A stretch of DNA of 64,000 bases, taken from assembly GCA_017558005.1 (NCBI GenBank), contig JAFYWN010000003.1, positions 1-64,000 on the forward strand, written 5' to 3'. A program made the translations under genes and the position numbers. Below, in pieces: positions 57,376-64,000 of the stretch (position 1 is its first letter; each line of letters opens with the position of its first letter). Origin of the DNA: Kiritimatiellia bacterium (lineage in GTDB: Bacteria > Verrucomicrobiota > Kiritimatiellia > RFP12 > DVOR01). The notes beneath the pieces were generated by a model. The model worked only from the letters and a program-made list of their open reading frames with translations. It searched no databases and had not been told where the DNA came from.

Positions 57376-57906
57376 ATGGCCAATTTGAAAGAGACCTATG
57401 TCAAGGAAATCGTGCCCGCGCTTCAGCAGAAGCTTGGCGTGACGAATCCCATGCTCGTGCCGCGTCTGACCAAGATTGTGGTCAACATGGGCTTCGGCAT
57501 CGTGGAAAAAGACACCCAGAAGCAGATTGTGCATGACCTCGAAGCAATCACCGGCCAGAAGGCTGTGCTTTGTAAGGCCCACAAGAGCATCTCTAACTTC
57601 AAGCTCCGCGAAGGCATGGTAATTGGCGCGAAGGTGACCCTCCGCGGCAACCGCATGTACGAATTCGCAGAACGCTTCTTCAATGCTACCTTGCCGCGCA
57701 TCCGCGACTTCCGTGGTGTGCCGAATCGTGGCTTTGACCAGGCGGGCAACTACACCATGGGCTTGAAGGAATACGTGACCTTCCCCGAAATCACTGCCGT
57801 GAGCTCCGCTTCCGGTATGGACATCACATTTGTTACCACTGCCAAGGACAAGGATGCATCCAAGGCGCTCCTCGAAGCGCTCGGTATGCCCTTCGTTGGC
57901 CGCTAA
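57376..57906 (+). CDS. rplE: 50S ribosomal protein L5
   Basis: 176 residues (usual ~179). L5 binds 5S rRNA and contacts P-site tRNA. Motifs: NPMLVPRLTKIVVNMGFG, AITGQKAVLCKAHKSISNFKLREG, GAKVTLRGNRMYEF and RDFRGVPNRGFDQAGNY, with the C-terminal DITFVTTAKDKDASKALLEALGMPF (split) typical of L5. Confidence 0.97.
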   Translation: MANLKETYVKEIVPALQQKLGVTNPMLVPRLTKIVVNMGFGIVEKDTQKQIVHDLEAITGQKAVLCKAHKSISNFKLREGMVIGAKVTLRGNRMYEFAERFFNATLPRIRDFRGVPNRGFDQAGNYTMGLKEYVTFPEITAVSSASGMDITFVTTAKDKDASKALLEALGMPFVGR

Positions 57907-57919
57907 GGAGTAAAAGACA

Positions 57920-58105
57920 ATGGCTAAGACTTCTTTGATCGTCAAGGCATCGCGCAAGCAGAAGTTTGCTGTCCGCGCGTATACCCGTTGCTCCCGTTGC
58001 GGTCGTCCCCACAGCGTTATCCGCAAGTTCCGCCTCTGCCGTCTCTGCTTCCGCGAAATGGCTCTCAATGGCGAAATTCCTGGTGTTACTAAGGCCAGCT
58101 GGTAA
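57920..58105 (+). CDS. rpsN: 30S ribosomal protein S14, zinc-binding type Z
   Basis: 61 residues. Short C+ form with a zinc ribbon: CSRCGRP...CRLC (two CxxC pairs), as opposed to the ~100-residue zinc-free form. S14 completes the small-subunit head. Start [16 protein letters not shown] is canonical. Confidence 0.96.
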   Translation: MAKTSLIVKASRKQKFAVRAYTRCSRCGRPHSVIRKFRLCRLCFREMALNGEIPGVTKASW

Positions 58106-58123
58106 GAGAGAGGATTCACGAAA

Positions 58124-58516
58124 ATGATGACTGATCCCATTTCCGATATGCTGGTGCGCATCCGTAATGCGCAGAAGGCACGTCATCCCGAAGTGTGCAT
58201 GCCCGGTTCTCGCATCAAGGGCGAAATCGCCCGCGTGTTGAAGGAAGAAGGCTATATCGCTGATTACACGATGACCGGCGATGTCAAGCGCACGCTCACC
58301 ATTGAGTTGAAGTATAGCGACAAGGCTGAACCCGCAATCCGCGGTCTCGAGCGTGTCTCTCGCCCCGGTCTCCGCCGTTTCTGCGGCTACACCGATATCC
58401 CGACCGTCCTCGGCGGCTTGGGCACTGCTGTGCTCAGCACCTCTGGCGGCATCATGAGCGGCAAGACCGCCCGCGAGCGCAAGCTCGGTGGCGAATTGCT
58501 TTGCACCATTTGGTAA
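58124..58516 (+). CDS. rpsH: 30S ribosomal protein S8
   Basis: 130 residues, standard. Motifs: MTDPISDMLVRIRNAQKA at the start, LKEEGYI, RVSRPGLRRFCGY and the C-terminal GLGTAVLSTSGGIMSGKTARERKLGGELL (split), ending in the family's IW. S8 organises the 16S central domain. Confidence 0.97.
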   Translation: MMTDPISDMLVRIRNAQKARHPEVCMPGSRIKGEIARVLKEEGYIADYTMTGDVKRTLTIELKYSDKAEPAIRGLERVSRPGLRRFCGYTDIPTVLGGLGTAVLSTSGGIMSGKTARERKLGGELLCTIW

Positions 58517-58528
58517 GGAGCTAGAACA

Positions 58529-59062
58529 ATGTCTCGTATTGGTATTCAGCCAATCACCGTTCCCGCTGGCGTCACCATCACGGTCGCTAACGGCAACGAA
58601 GTGACTGTTAAGGGCCCCAAGGGCGAGCTCTCTCGCGTTTTCCAGAAGGGCATCACCGTTGCCGTCGATGGCACCGTGGTCACCGTGACCCGTGCAAATG
58701 ACTCGCTCAAGAACTTCCACGGCCTCTCCCGCACGCTCCTCAAGAACATGATTGAAGGCGTGACGGCTGGTTACGTGAAAGAACTCGTGATCGAAGGTAC
58801 CGGTTTTAAGGCCGCCGTTCAGGGCAACAAGGCTATTCTCACCCTCGGCTTCGCGTCTCCTAAGGAATATCTCATTCCTGAAGGCTGCACGGTTACCGTG
58901 ACTGCCGACGTGAATGTCAAGGTCGAAGGTATCGACAAGCAGGTCGTCGGCGAAGCCGCTGCCCGCATCCGTTCGTACTACCCGGCTGAGCCCTATAAGG
59001 GCAAGGGCATCCGTTACAAGGATGAAAAGATCCGCCGTAAGGAAGGCAAGACTGTCGCCTAA
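58529..59062 (+). CDS. rplF: 50S ribosomal protein L6
   Basis: 177 residues, two tandem RRM-like folds. Motifs: MSRIGIQPITVPAGV, GPKGELSR, HGLSRTLLKNMIEGVTAGY and the C-terminal EAAARIRSYYPAEPYKGKGIRY (split), with KDEKIRRKEGK. L6 lies near the factor-binding site. Confidence 0.97.
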   Translation: MSRIGIQPITVPAGVTITVANGNEVTVKGPKGELSRVFQKGITVAVDGTVVTVTRANDSLKNFHGLSRTLLKNMIEGVTAGYVKELVIEGTGFKAAVQGNKAILTLGFASPKEYLIPEGCTVTVTADVNVKVEGIDKQVVGEAAARIRSYYPAEPYKGKGIRYKDEKIRRKEGKTVA

Positions 59063-59085
59063 TCGCGGCTAGGAGAATCATAATC

Positions 59086-59457
59086 ATGAGTTTGAAGAAT
59101 CGCAAAGAACAGCGCGCCGCACGTCACATGCGCATCCGCCGTCGCATCAGCGCCGGTACTGCAGAACGTCCGCGCATGGCCATCTTCGTCTCGAACCGCT
59201 ACATGTACGTGCAGTTCATTGACGACGTCGCTGCCAACACGCTGGCTTCTGCCTCCACCCTCAAGGGCGGTTTGAAGTGCAACCTCGAAGGCGCTAAGGC
59301 CCTCGGCGAAATCGCCGCTAAGGCTGCGCTCGACAAGGGCATCAAGATCGTTGTCGTGGACCGCGCAGGCTACAAGTATCACGGTCGCGTGAAGACCATC
59401 GTTGAATCCGCCGTTGCTGCGGGTCTCTTGATCAGCGCCAAGACGGAGGAAGCATAA
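59086..59457 (+). CDS. rplR: 50S ribosomal protein L18
   Basis: 123 residues. Basic N-terminus [22 protein letters not shown], then [18 protein letters not shown] and the C-terminal [19 protein letters not shown]18 binds 5S rRNA with L5. Stop overlaps the rpsE start by one base. Confidence 0.96.
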   Translation: MSLKNRKEQRAARHMRIRRRISAGTAERPRMAIFVSNRYMYVQFIDDVAANTLASASTLKGGLKCNLEGAKALGEIAAKAALDKGIKIVVVDRAGYKYHGRVKTIVESAVAAGLLISAKTEEA

Positions 59458-59945
59458 TGTTGGATCGTAACAAGCGTGACCGCGAAGAAATCGCGGAACT
59501 CGACGAGAAGACTGTGTTCGTCAATCGTTGCGCCAAGACTGTGAAGGGCGGCCGCCGTTTCAGCTTCTCCGCCATCATCGTGGTCGGTGACAACAATGGC
59601 AAGGTCGGTCTCGGCATCGGTAAGGCTAACGAAGTGGGCGATGCTATCCGCAAGGGTGGCGAAGCTGCTCGCAAGGCTATGCGTCCGGTTTGCATGAAGG
59701 GTACCACCATCCCTCACGAAGTCTATGGCATGTGCGACGGCGGCAAGGTGCTGCTCAAGCCCGCGCCTGACGGCACCGGTATCATCTGCGGTGGCGCAAT
59801 GCGCCCCGTGCTTGAAGCCGCTGGCATCAAGGACGTCGTGGGCAAGTCCCTCGGCTCTAAGAACCGCCTCAACGTGGTGAAAGCCACCATCGATGCGCTC
59901 CATCAGTTGCGCTCGGCTGAGGCCATTGCCGCTCTCCGTGCTTAA
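59457..59945 (+). CDS. rpsE: 30S ribosomal protein S5
   Basis: 162 residues. Motifs: [66 protein letters not shown] and [16 protein letters not shown]5 controls decoding fidelity and mRNA unwinding. In most bacteria rpmD (L30) follows; here a 59-nt gap with a strong hairpin leads straight to rplO. Confidence 0.97.
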   Translation: MLDRNKRDREEIAELDEKTVFVNRCAKTVKGGRRFSFSAIIVVGDNNGKVGLGIGKANEVGDAIRKGGEAARKAMRPVCMKGTTIPHEVYGMCDGGKVLLKPAPDGTGIICGGAMRPVLEAAGIKDVVGKSLGSKNRLNVVKATIDALHQLRSAEAIAALRA

Positions 59946-59953
59946 TCAGGGCA

Positions 59954-59982
59954 GGGGAGACGGAGTCACCCTTCGTCTCCCC
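59954..59982 (+). other. hairpin in the rpsE-rplO gap, where rpmD usually lies
   Basis: A perfect 9-bp stem GGGGAGACG/CGTCTCCCC with an 11-nt loop. No T-run follows (AGTTCCTA), so it is not a simple terminator. It may be an RNA processing or stability point. Confidence 0.75.
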
Positions 59983-60004
59983 AGTTCCTAGAAAGGATTT
60001 AACA

Positions 60005-60451
60005 ATGGATCTTTCTAACCTCAAGAACACCCCCGGTGCACGTAAGCCCCGTAAGCGCGTTGGTCGTGGTATGGGTTCCGGCATGGGCAAGACCTCGACC
60101 CGCGGTCACAAGGGTCAGGGCGCTCGTAAGGGCCACAAGCAGAAGCTCGGCTTCGAAGGTGGTCAGATGCCCCTCATGCGTCGTTTGCCGAAGCGTGGCT
60201 TCAAGAATCCTAACCGCGTGCCTTACTACGGCATCAACGTGTCGGATTTGAACCGTTTCGATGACGGCACCGTTGTGGATACGGAAGTGCTTCTCGCCGC
60301 TGGCTTTGGTTATCGCGCCGCTAAGACCGCAGGTATCAAAATCCTCGGCAATGGCGAATTGACCAAGAAGTTGACCGTGAAGGTTTCCGCTTTCACCGCT
60401 ACCGCTAAGGCTAAGATTGAAGCCGCAGGCGGCACCTGCGAACAAATCTAA
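60005..60451 (+). CDS. rplO: 50S ribosomal protein L15
   Basis: 148 residues. Gly/Arg/Lys-rich N-terminal extension ([25 protein letters not shown] in split motifs [11 protein letters not shown] and RGHKGQ), [17 protein letters not shown], and the C-terminal L15 fold with [16 protein letters not shown]15 is a late-assembly large-subunit protein. AGAAAGGA is upstream of the ATG. Confidence 0.97.
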   Translation: MDLSNLKNTPGARKPRKRVGRGMGSGMGKTSTRGHKGQGARKGHKQKLGFEGGQMPLMRRLPKRGFKNPNRVPYYGINVSDLNRFDDGTVVDTEVLLAAGFGYRAAKTAGIKILGNGELTKKLTVKVSAFTATAKAKIEAAGGTCEQI

Positions 60452-60462
60452 TTGTTCGAAAC

Positions 60463-60510
60463 CCGGCCCTCGGCGCAGTAGCGCAGAGTGGCCGGATTCT
60501 TTATCTTTTC
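60463..60510 (+). terminator. terminator-like hairpin in the secY leader
   Basis: CCGGCC (60463-60468) pairs with GGCCGG (60490-60495) around an inner GCGC-AGTA-GCGC, followed by ATTCTTTATCTTTTC. A second small hairpin GGGGC-ATG-GCCCC (60512-60524) lies just behind. May be an attenuator that lowers secY expression relative to the ribosomal genes. Confidence 0.55.
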
Positions 60511-60553
60511 AGGGGCATGGCCCCGTTGAGACTCCTGCCTCCAGAGGACGATC

Positions 60554-61924
60554 ATGCTTAAAACATTTGCGAACCTTTTTAAAATTCCTGAACTTCGCAC
60601 CCGTATTTTCTTTACGATTGGGTTGGTTGCGATTGCACGTCTCTTGGCGATGATTCCGACGCCTGGTGTTGACTGGGCTGCGATTCAGACGCTTCTGGAT
60701 GCCTTTGCGGAATCTGCAAAGAGCGGTGGCTTGGTGAACTGGTTTGATACCTTCACCGGCGGTGCACTCTCTCAATGTTCTGTGGGTACGCTCTCGATCT
60801 GGCCTTACATTTCGGCTCAGATTATCATCCAGTTGATGACCGCTGTCATTCCGGCCTTGGGTCGTTTGCAGCGTGAAGGCGATGCCGGTCGTAAGACGTT
60901 GAACCTCTACATTCGTTGGCTCACCATCGGTATTTGTGTGGTGCAGTCGATTGCTTTGGCAAGCACGATGCTTAACCCGTCCGCTTTGGGCATGGGTGAG
61001 ATCCAGCTCGTGGTGATGCAGCCCTTCTTCTTCTATCTCACAACCATCATCTCTATGACGGGTGCGTCGATGTTCGTGATGTGGTTGGGTGATCAGATTA
61101 CCGAACGTGGTATCGGCAATGGCGTTTCCTTGCTCATCATGATCAACATCTCTTCTCGTTTGCCCGTCGCAATCGCTGAAGCGGCTCGTCGTTACTTCAA
61201 TGTGGGTGGCGCACAGGCTCAGGCTGGCGTGTGGGAATTGTTGCTCCTCCTTGCTTTCGGTTTTGCTGTGTTGCTCGGTACAGTGGCAATCACGCAGGCA
61301 CTGCGTAAGATTCCGATTCACTCCACCCGTGCAATCGCTAAGGGCGCTGCTTATGGTGGCGGTCAGACCTACTTGCCTTTGCGTGTAAACTACGCAGGCG
61401 TGATGCCGATCATCTTCGCTGGCCCGATCCTCTCCCTCGTGGGTCTTTTGGGCAACCTCGAAGGCACCAATGCCTTCACCGCCGCACTCAAGTCTGCAGG
61501 TAAGGCAATCGCATTGCCCACCTCTGGCGTGCACATCCTTCTCTTTGCTGCATTGATCCTCTTCTTCACCTTCTTCTGGGTGGCAACGCAGTTTAACGCG
61601 ATGAACATCTCTGAAGGCTTGAAGCGCGAAGGGTCTTACATCCCTGGCATTCGCCCGGGCATGGCAACCGCAGAATATCTTGATGGCGTGATGACGCGTG
61701 TGACCTTGATTGGCGCACTCTCCTTGCTCGCAATCGCAATTATTCCGTTGATTCTCCAGGGCGCAGGTAGCATTCCGCGCACCATCTCCGATTTCTTCGG
61801 TGGCACCAGCTTGCTGATTATCGTGGGTGTGGCTTTGGATACGCTTCGCCAGTTGGAATCTCACCTTGTGATGCGCAACTATGATGGCTTCTTGCGTCAT
61901 GGTCGCATTGCCGCACGTCGCTAA
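60554..61924 (+). CDS. secY: preprotein translocase subunit SecY
   Basis: 456 residues with ten predicted membrane helices. SecY is the channel of the Sec translocon and would export the many signal-peptide proteins in this window. Motifs: IFFTIGLVAIARLLAMIPTPG, GGALSQCSVGTLSIWPYISAQII (plug region, split), WLGDQITERGIGNGVSLLI, PLRVNYAGVMPIIFA and the C-terminal GTSLLIIVGVALDTLRQLESHL with RNYDGF. GAGGA precedes the ATG. It is followed by adk 15 nt downstream. Confidence 0.97.
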   Translation: MLKTFANLFKIPELRTRIFFTIGLVAIARLLAMIPTPGVDWAAIQTLLDAFAESAKSGGLVNWFDTFTGGALSQCSVGTLSIWPYISAQIIIQLMTAVIPALGRLQREGDAGRKTLNLYIRWLTIGICVVQSIALASTMLNPSALGMGEIQLVVMQPFFFYLTTIISMTGASMFVMWLGDQITERGIGNGVSLLIMINISSRLPVAIAEAARRYFNVGGAQAQAGVWELLLLLAFGFAVLLGTVAITQALRKIPIHSTRAIAKGAAYGGGQTYLPLRVNYAGVMPIIFAGPILSLVGLLGNLEGTNAFTAALKSAGKAIALPTSGVHILLFAALILFFTFFWVATQFNAMNISEGLKREGSYIPGIRPGMATAEYLDGVMTRVTLIGALSLLAIAIIPLILQGAGSIPRTISDFFGGTSLLIIVGVALDTLRQLESHLVMRNYDGFLRHGRIAARR

Positions 61925-61939
61925 TCGGGAGTGCCTCAC

Positions 61940-62590
61940 ATGGAAATCGTAATCATGTTGGGTGCGCCTGGTTCCGGAAAAGGAACGCTTGCCGTGGAAC
62001 TTGCAAAGGTTCCCGGCATCCGTCATCTTTCCTCGGGCGATTTGCTCCGTGCCGCCGTGAAGGCTGGCACCCCCGCAGGCGTGAAGGCGAAGGCTTACAT
62101 GGAATCTGGCAATCTCGTCCCTGACGAATTGATTGCAGAGATGATCGAAGATGTGGTGCGCTCTGACGCTGAGACGCAGACGCTCTTGCTTGACGGTTTC
62201 CCGCGTAATGTGCCCCAGGCGGAAATCTTGGGTGGCATGATGGCACGCGCTGGGGTTACCTTGCGTTGCGCACTCCTCTTGGAAGTGCTGGATGAAATCG
62301 TTGTTCGTCGCATCTCTGGCCGTCGCGTGTGCCCCACTTGTGGCGCGGGCTTCAACGTTGATTCCTTGCCCCCGAAGCAAGAAGGTATTTGCGATGCGTG
62401 TGGCGCAGAATTGATTATTCGCAAGGATGACAAGCCTGAAACGGTGCGTCACCGTTTGGAAGTCTATGCTGAACAGACCTTCCCCTTGATTGAGTACTAT
62501 CGCGCAGCCGAAAAGCTGGTTACAGTTGATGGCTCCGGCGATGACCTTGAGTGGAAGAAGGCGACCGCACTTGAAAAGATTCGCGGTTAA
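61940..62590 (+). CDS. adk: adenylate kinase
   Basis: 216 residues from ATG 61940; GGGAG 8 nt upstream supports it over a GTG three codons earlier. Interconverts ATP, ADP and AMP. P-loop GAPGSGKGT (8-16), AMP-binding HLSSGDLLR and LLLDGFPRN, and a long LID with a four-cysteine zinc site (CPTCGAG...CDACGAE), as in many Gram-positive and some Gram-negative adenylate kinases. Lies between secY and map, the common order. Confidence 0.96.
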   Translation: MEIVIMLGAPGSGKGTLAVELAKVPGIRHLSSGDLLRAAVKAGTPAGVKAKAYMESGNLVPDELIAEMIEDVVRSDAETQTLLLDGFPRNVPQAEILGGMMARAGVTLRCALLLEVLDEIVVRRISGRRVCPTCGAGFNVDSLPPKQEGICDACGAELIIRKDDKPETVRHRLEVYAEQTFPLIEYYRAAEKLVTVDGSGDDLEWKKATALEKIRG

Positions 62591-62607
62591 TAGACTGGAC
62601 ACTTTTT

Positions 62608-63411
62608 ATGATTAAACTGATTACACCAGAAGAAATGTCGCACATGCGCACCGTTGGCCGAATGATGGCCAATTTGTTGAATGCGTGCTGCGAACGTGTT
62701 CGTCCAGGTGTGACCACCGGTGAAATCGATGCCTTTGCTCGTGCGTACATTTCAACGCTCGGCGATGGCACCGCAAAGTCCGGATGCTTGGGTTACAATG
62801 GTTTCCCGGGCGCACTTTGTATTTCCGTAAATGAAGAGGTTATCCACGGCATCCCCGGCGCACGCGTCCTCCAGCGCGGGGACATTGTAAGCCTTGACGT
62901 TTGCGGTTCGTACCACGGCTACTACGGCGACAATACGCGAACGGTGATTGTCGGTGGAGCCGAAACAGTTACTGCCGACGTCCGTCGGTTATTGCGCGTC
63001 ACCCGACAGTCCCTCGAAACGGCCGTAAAGGCTATACGGCCCGGAGTCCACCTGTCGGATATTTCACATCTTGTGGAGAAGACGATTGCAGAGGGCGGAT
63101 GCTCGGTAGTCAGAGAATACACCGGTCACGGCGTGGGGCGTCACCTCCACGAAGATCCTCCGGTTCCGAATTACGGAAAGCCGGGCAAGGGACCGATCTT
63201 GCATGAAGGAATGACTCTGGCCATTGAACCAATGGTCAACCTCGGCAAGGCGGCCGTCCGAGTGCTCTCTGATGGATGGACAGTTGTATCGCGGGACGGG
63301 CTTCCGACCGCGCACTTTGAGTATACCGTGGCGGTGCTCAAAGAAGGGGCAGAAATTTTAACTCCATGGTATGAAGTTGACCCTTGGTCGGCGGATTGGA
63401 TGAAAAGTTAA
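62608..63411 (+). CDS. map: methionine aminopeptidase, type I
   Basis: 267 residues. Removes the initiator Met from new proteins. All five metal ligands are visible: Asp97 (SLDVCG), Asp108 (YGDNTRT), His174 (TGHGVGRHLHEDP), Glu207 (AIEPM) and Glu238 (HFEYTVAV). The start is 17 nt after adk with a poor ribosome site (CTGGACA). From roughly codon 105 onward the codon choice changes to many GGA, CGA, CGG, ATA and AGA, unlike the ribosomal genes on either side. Confidence 0.96.
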   Translation: MIKLITPEEMSHMRTVGRMMANLLNACCERVRPGVTTGEIDAFARAYISTLGDGTAKSGCLGYNGFPGALCISVNEEVIHGIPGARVLQRGDIVSLDVCGSYHGYYGDNTRTVIVGGAETVTADVRRLLRVTRQSLETAVKAIRPGVHLSDISHLVEKTIAEGGCSVVREYTGHGVGRHLHEDPPVPNYGKPGKGPILHEGMTLAIEPMVNLGKAAVRVLSDGWTVVSRDGLPTAHFEYTVAVLKEGAEILTPWYEVDPWSADWMKS

Positions 63412-63430
63412 AAATTTTTGCTTTTTGTTG

Positions 63431-63460
63431 TGGACAGATGACCGTGAGTTGCGGTATACT
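63431..63460 (+). promoter_or_regulatory. internal promoter ahead of rpmJ-rpsM
   Basis: TGGACA (63431-63436, 5/6 match to the -35 consensus), 18-nt spacer, TATACT (63455-63460). Would start a separate transcript for rpmJ, rpsM and genes beyond the window. Confidence 0.7.
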
Positions 63461-63492
63461 ACTCCACTCATTCTGAAAAGGAAGAACAGGCC

Positions 63493-63606
63493 ATGAAAGT
63501 TCGTAGTTCTGTCAAACGTATTTGTGAACAGTGCCGTATTATCCGGCGCAAGGGCATCGTGCGCGTTATTTGCACGAATCCTCGCCACAAACAGCGTCAA
63601 GGTTAA
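63493..63606 (+). CDS. rpmJ: 50S ribosomal protein L36
   Basis: 37 residues, [20 protein letters not shown] then [17 protein letters not shown]. The zinc-ribbon form: C-x2-C, then C and His near the end. Standard length for this protein. AAAGGA is ~10 nt upstream. It follows map by 81 nt; infA, often between them, is missing. Confidence 0.97.
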   Translation: MKVRSSVKRICEQCRIIRRKGIVRVICTNPRHKQRQG

Positions 63607-63622
63607 ACCGGAGAAATAAGAC

Positions 63623-63994
63623 ATGCCGAGATTGATGGGTGTGGATGTCCCGGGCAGCAAGCGTATCGAATACGCATTGCGGTACATCCACGGTATTGGC
63701 CCCAAGCGGGCAATGGACATTGTTGAAGCGTGCAAGATTGAGATCGGCAAGAAAGCTGACCTCCTCACGCCCGACGAAATCCGTCAGATTGTTACCTACA
63801 TCCAGGAAAACTACCGCGTGGAGGGTGACCTCCGTCGTGAAGTTTCTGGAAATATTCGCCGCCTGATGAGCATCGGGACCTACCGTGGCTACCGCCACAA
63901 ACGCGGTCTCCCCTGCCGTGGTCAGCGCACCAAGACGAACGCCCGTACTCGTAAGGGCGCCAAGAAGACGGTTTCCACCGTTCGTGAGAAGTAA
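63623..63994 (+). CDS. rpsM: 30S ribosomal protein S13
   Basis: 123 residues (usual 118-122). MPRLMGVDVPGSKRIEYALRYIHGIG (split), GDLRREVSGNIRRLMSIGTYRGYRHKRGLP and RTKTNARTRKGAKK are the family landmarks. S13 contacts S19 and tRNAs in the subunit head. The window ends 6 nt after its stop, so the rest of the alpha operon is outside. Confidence 0.97.
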   Translation: MPRLMGVDVPGSKRIEYALRYIHGIGPKRAMDIVEACKIEIGKKADLLTPDEIRQIVTYIQENYRVEGDLRREVSGNIRRLMSIGTYRGYRHKRGLPCRGQRTKTNARTRKGAKKTVSTVREK

Positions 63995-64000
63995 TCCCAC

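Noticed and set aside
60509..62602. 697-codon minus-strand ORF across secY and adk
   Set aside because: Shadow of two clear genes; composition (many His, Arg, Cys) is typical of an antisense frame.

Overview
The window looks like a chromosomal segment of a Gram-negative bacterium. A toluene-tolerance/Mla-type lipid transport cluster, a PpiD-like periplasmic folding factor and a lipoprotein point to an outer membrane. The style of the exported proteins (huge beta-helix and autotransporter-type repeats, a thioredoxin-like domain with an FTGxDWC motif, a discoidin-like C-terminus) and a ribosomal cluster without an L30 gene suggest an uncultured member of the PVC group, perhaps Kiritimatiellia or another Verrucomicrobiota-related gut lineage. 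That placement is inference from protein style, not from a search.

Layout. (1) 1-26.6 kb: a two-gene exported module, with a 1365-residue protein carrying a transglutaminase-like Cys-His-Asp core, followed 20 nt later by a single 22-kb gene for a 7388-residue repeat protein. (2) 26.8-28.6 kb, minus strand: a GH20 hexosaminidase and a flavodoxin-fold azoreductase. (3) 28.7-29.4 kb: a 0.7-kb non-coding element (A) in front of guaA, whose product has lost the glutaminase active site. (4) 31-44.3 kb, plus strand: tRNA-Ser(GCU), a FecR-like exported protein, a PpiD-like factor, pheT, a structured RNA region, an exported protein of unknown function, an mlaEFD-lipoprotein operon, an L,D-transpeptidase and a purine nucleoside phosphorylase. 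(5) 44.4-47.6 kb, minus strand: grpE-dnaJ-purB. (6) 47.9-48.6 kb: a second copy (B) of the 0.7-kb element, inverted relative to A, in front of grpE. (7) 49.1-49.4 kb: degenerate tandem repeats. (8) 49.5-64 kb, plus strand: fusA and a compact S10-spc-alpha cluster through secY, adk, map, rpmJ and rpsM. rpmD (L30), infA, tuf, rpsL and rpsG are not in it.

The most unusual signal is the pair of elements A and B. Each carries three TTATCAACA boxes (one mismatch from the DnaA-box consensus), four ~22-bp iterons, a 9-bp inverted repeat, a TTGACT-N17-TACACT promoter overlapped by an ACACT-N3-AGTGT dyad, and a GC-rich end. A reads toward guaA and B toward grpE-dnaJ-purB, so the two may be matching control regions for purine and chaperone genes. 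They may equally be two copies of a dispersed or replication-related repeat. They also form an inverted repeat around 18.5 kb.

All calls come from reading the sequence and from memory of protein families. No alignment, folding or database search was run. Identity figures are by-eye estimates.
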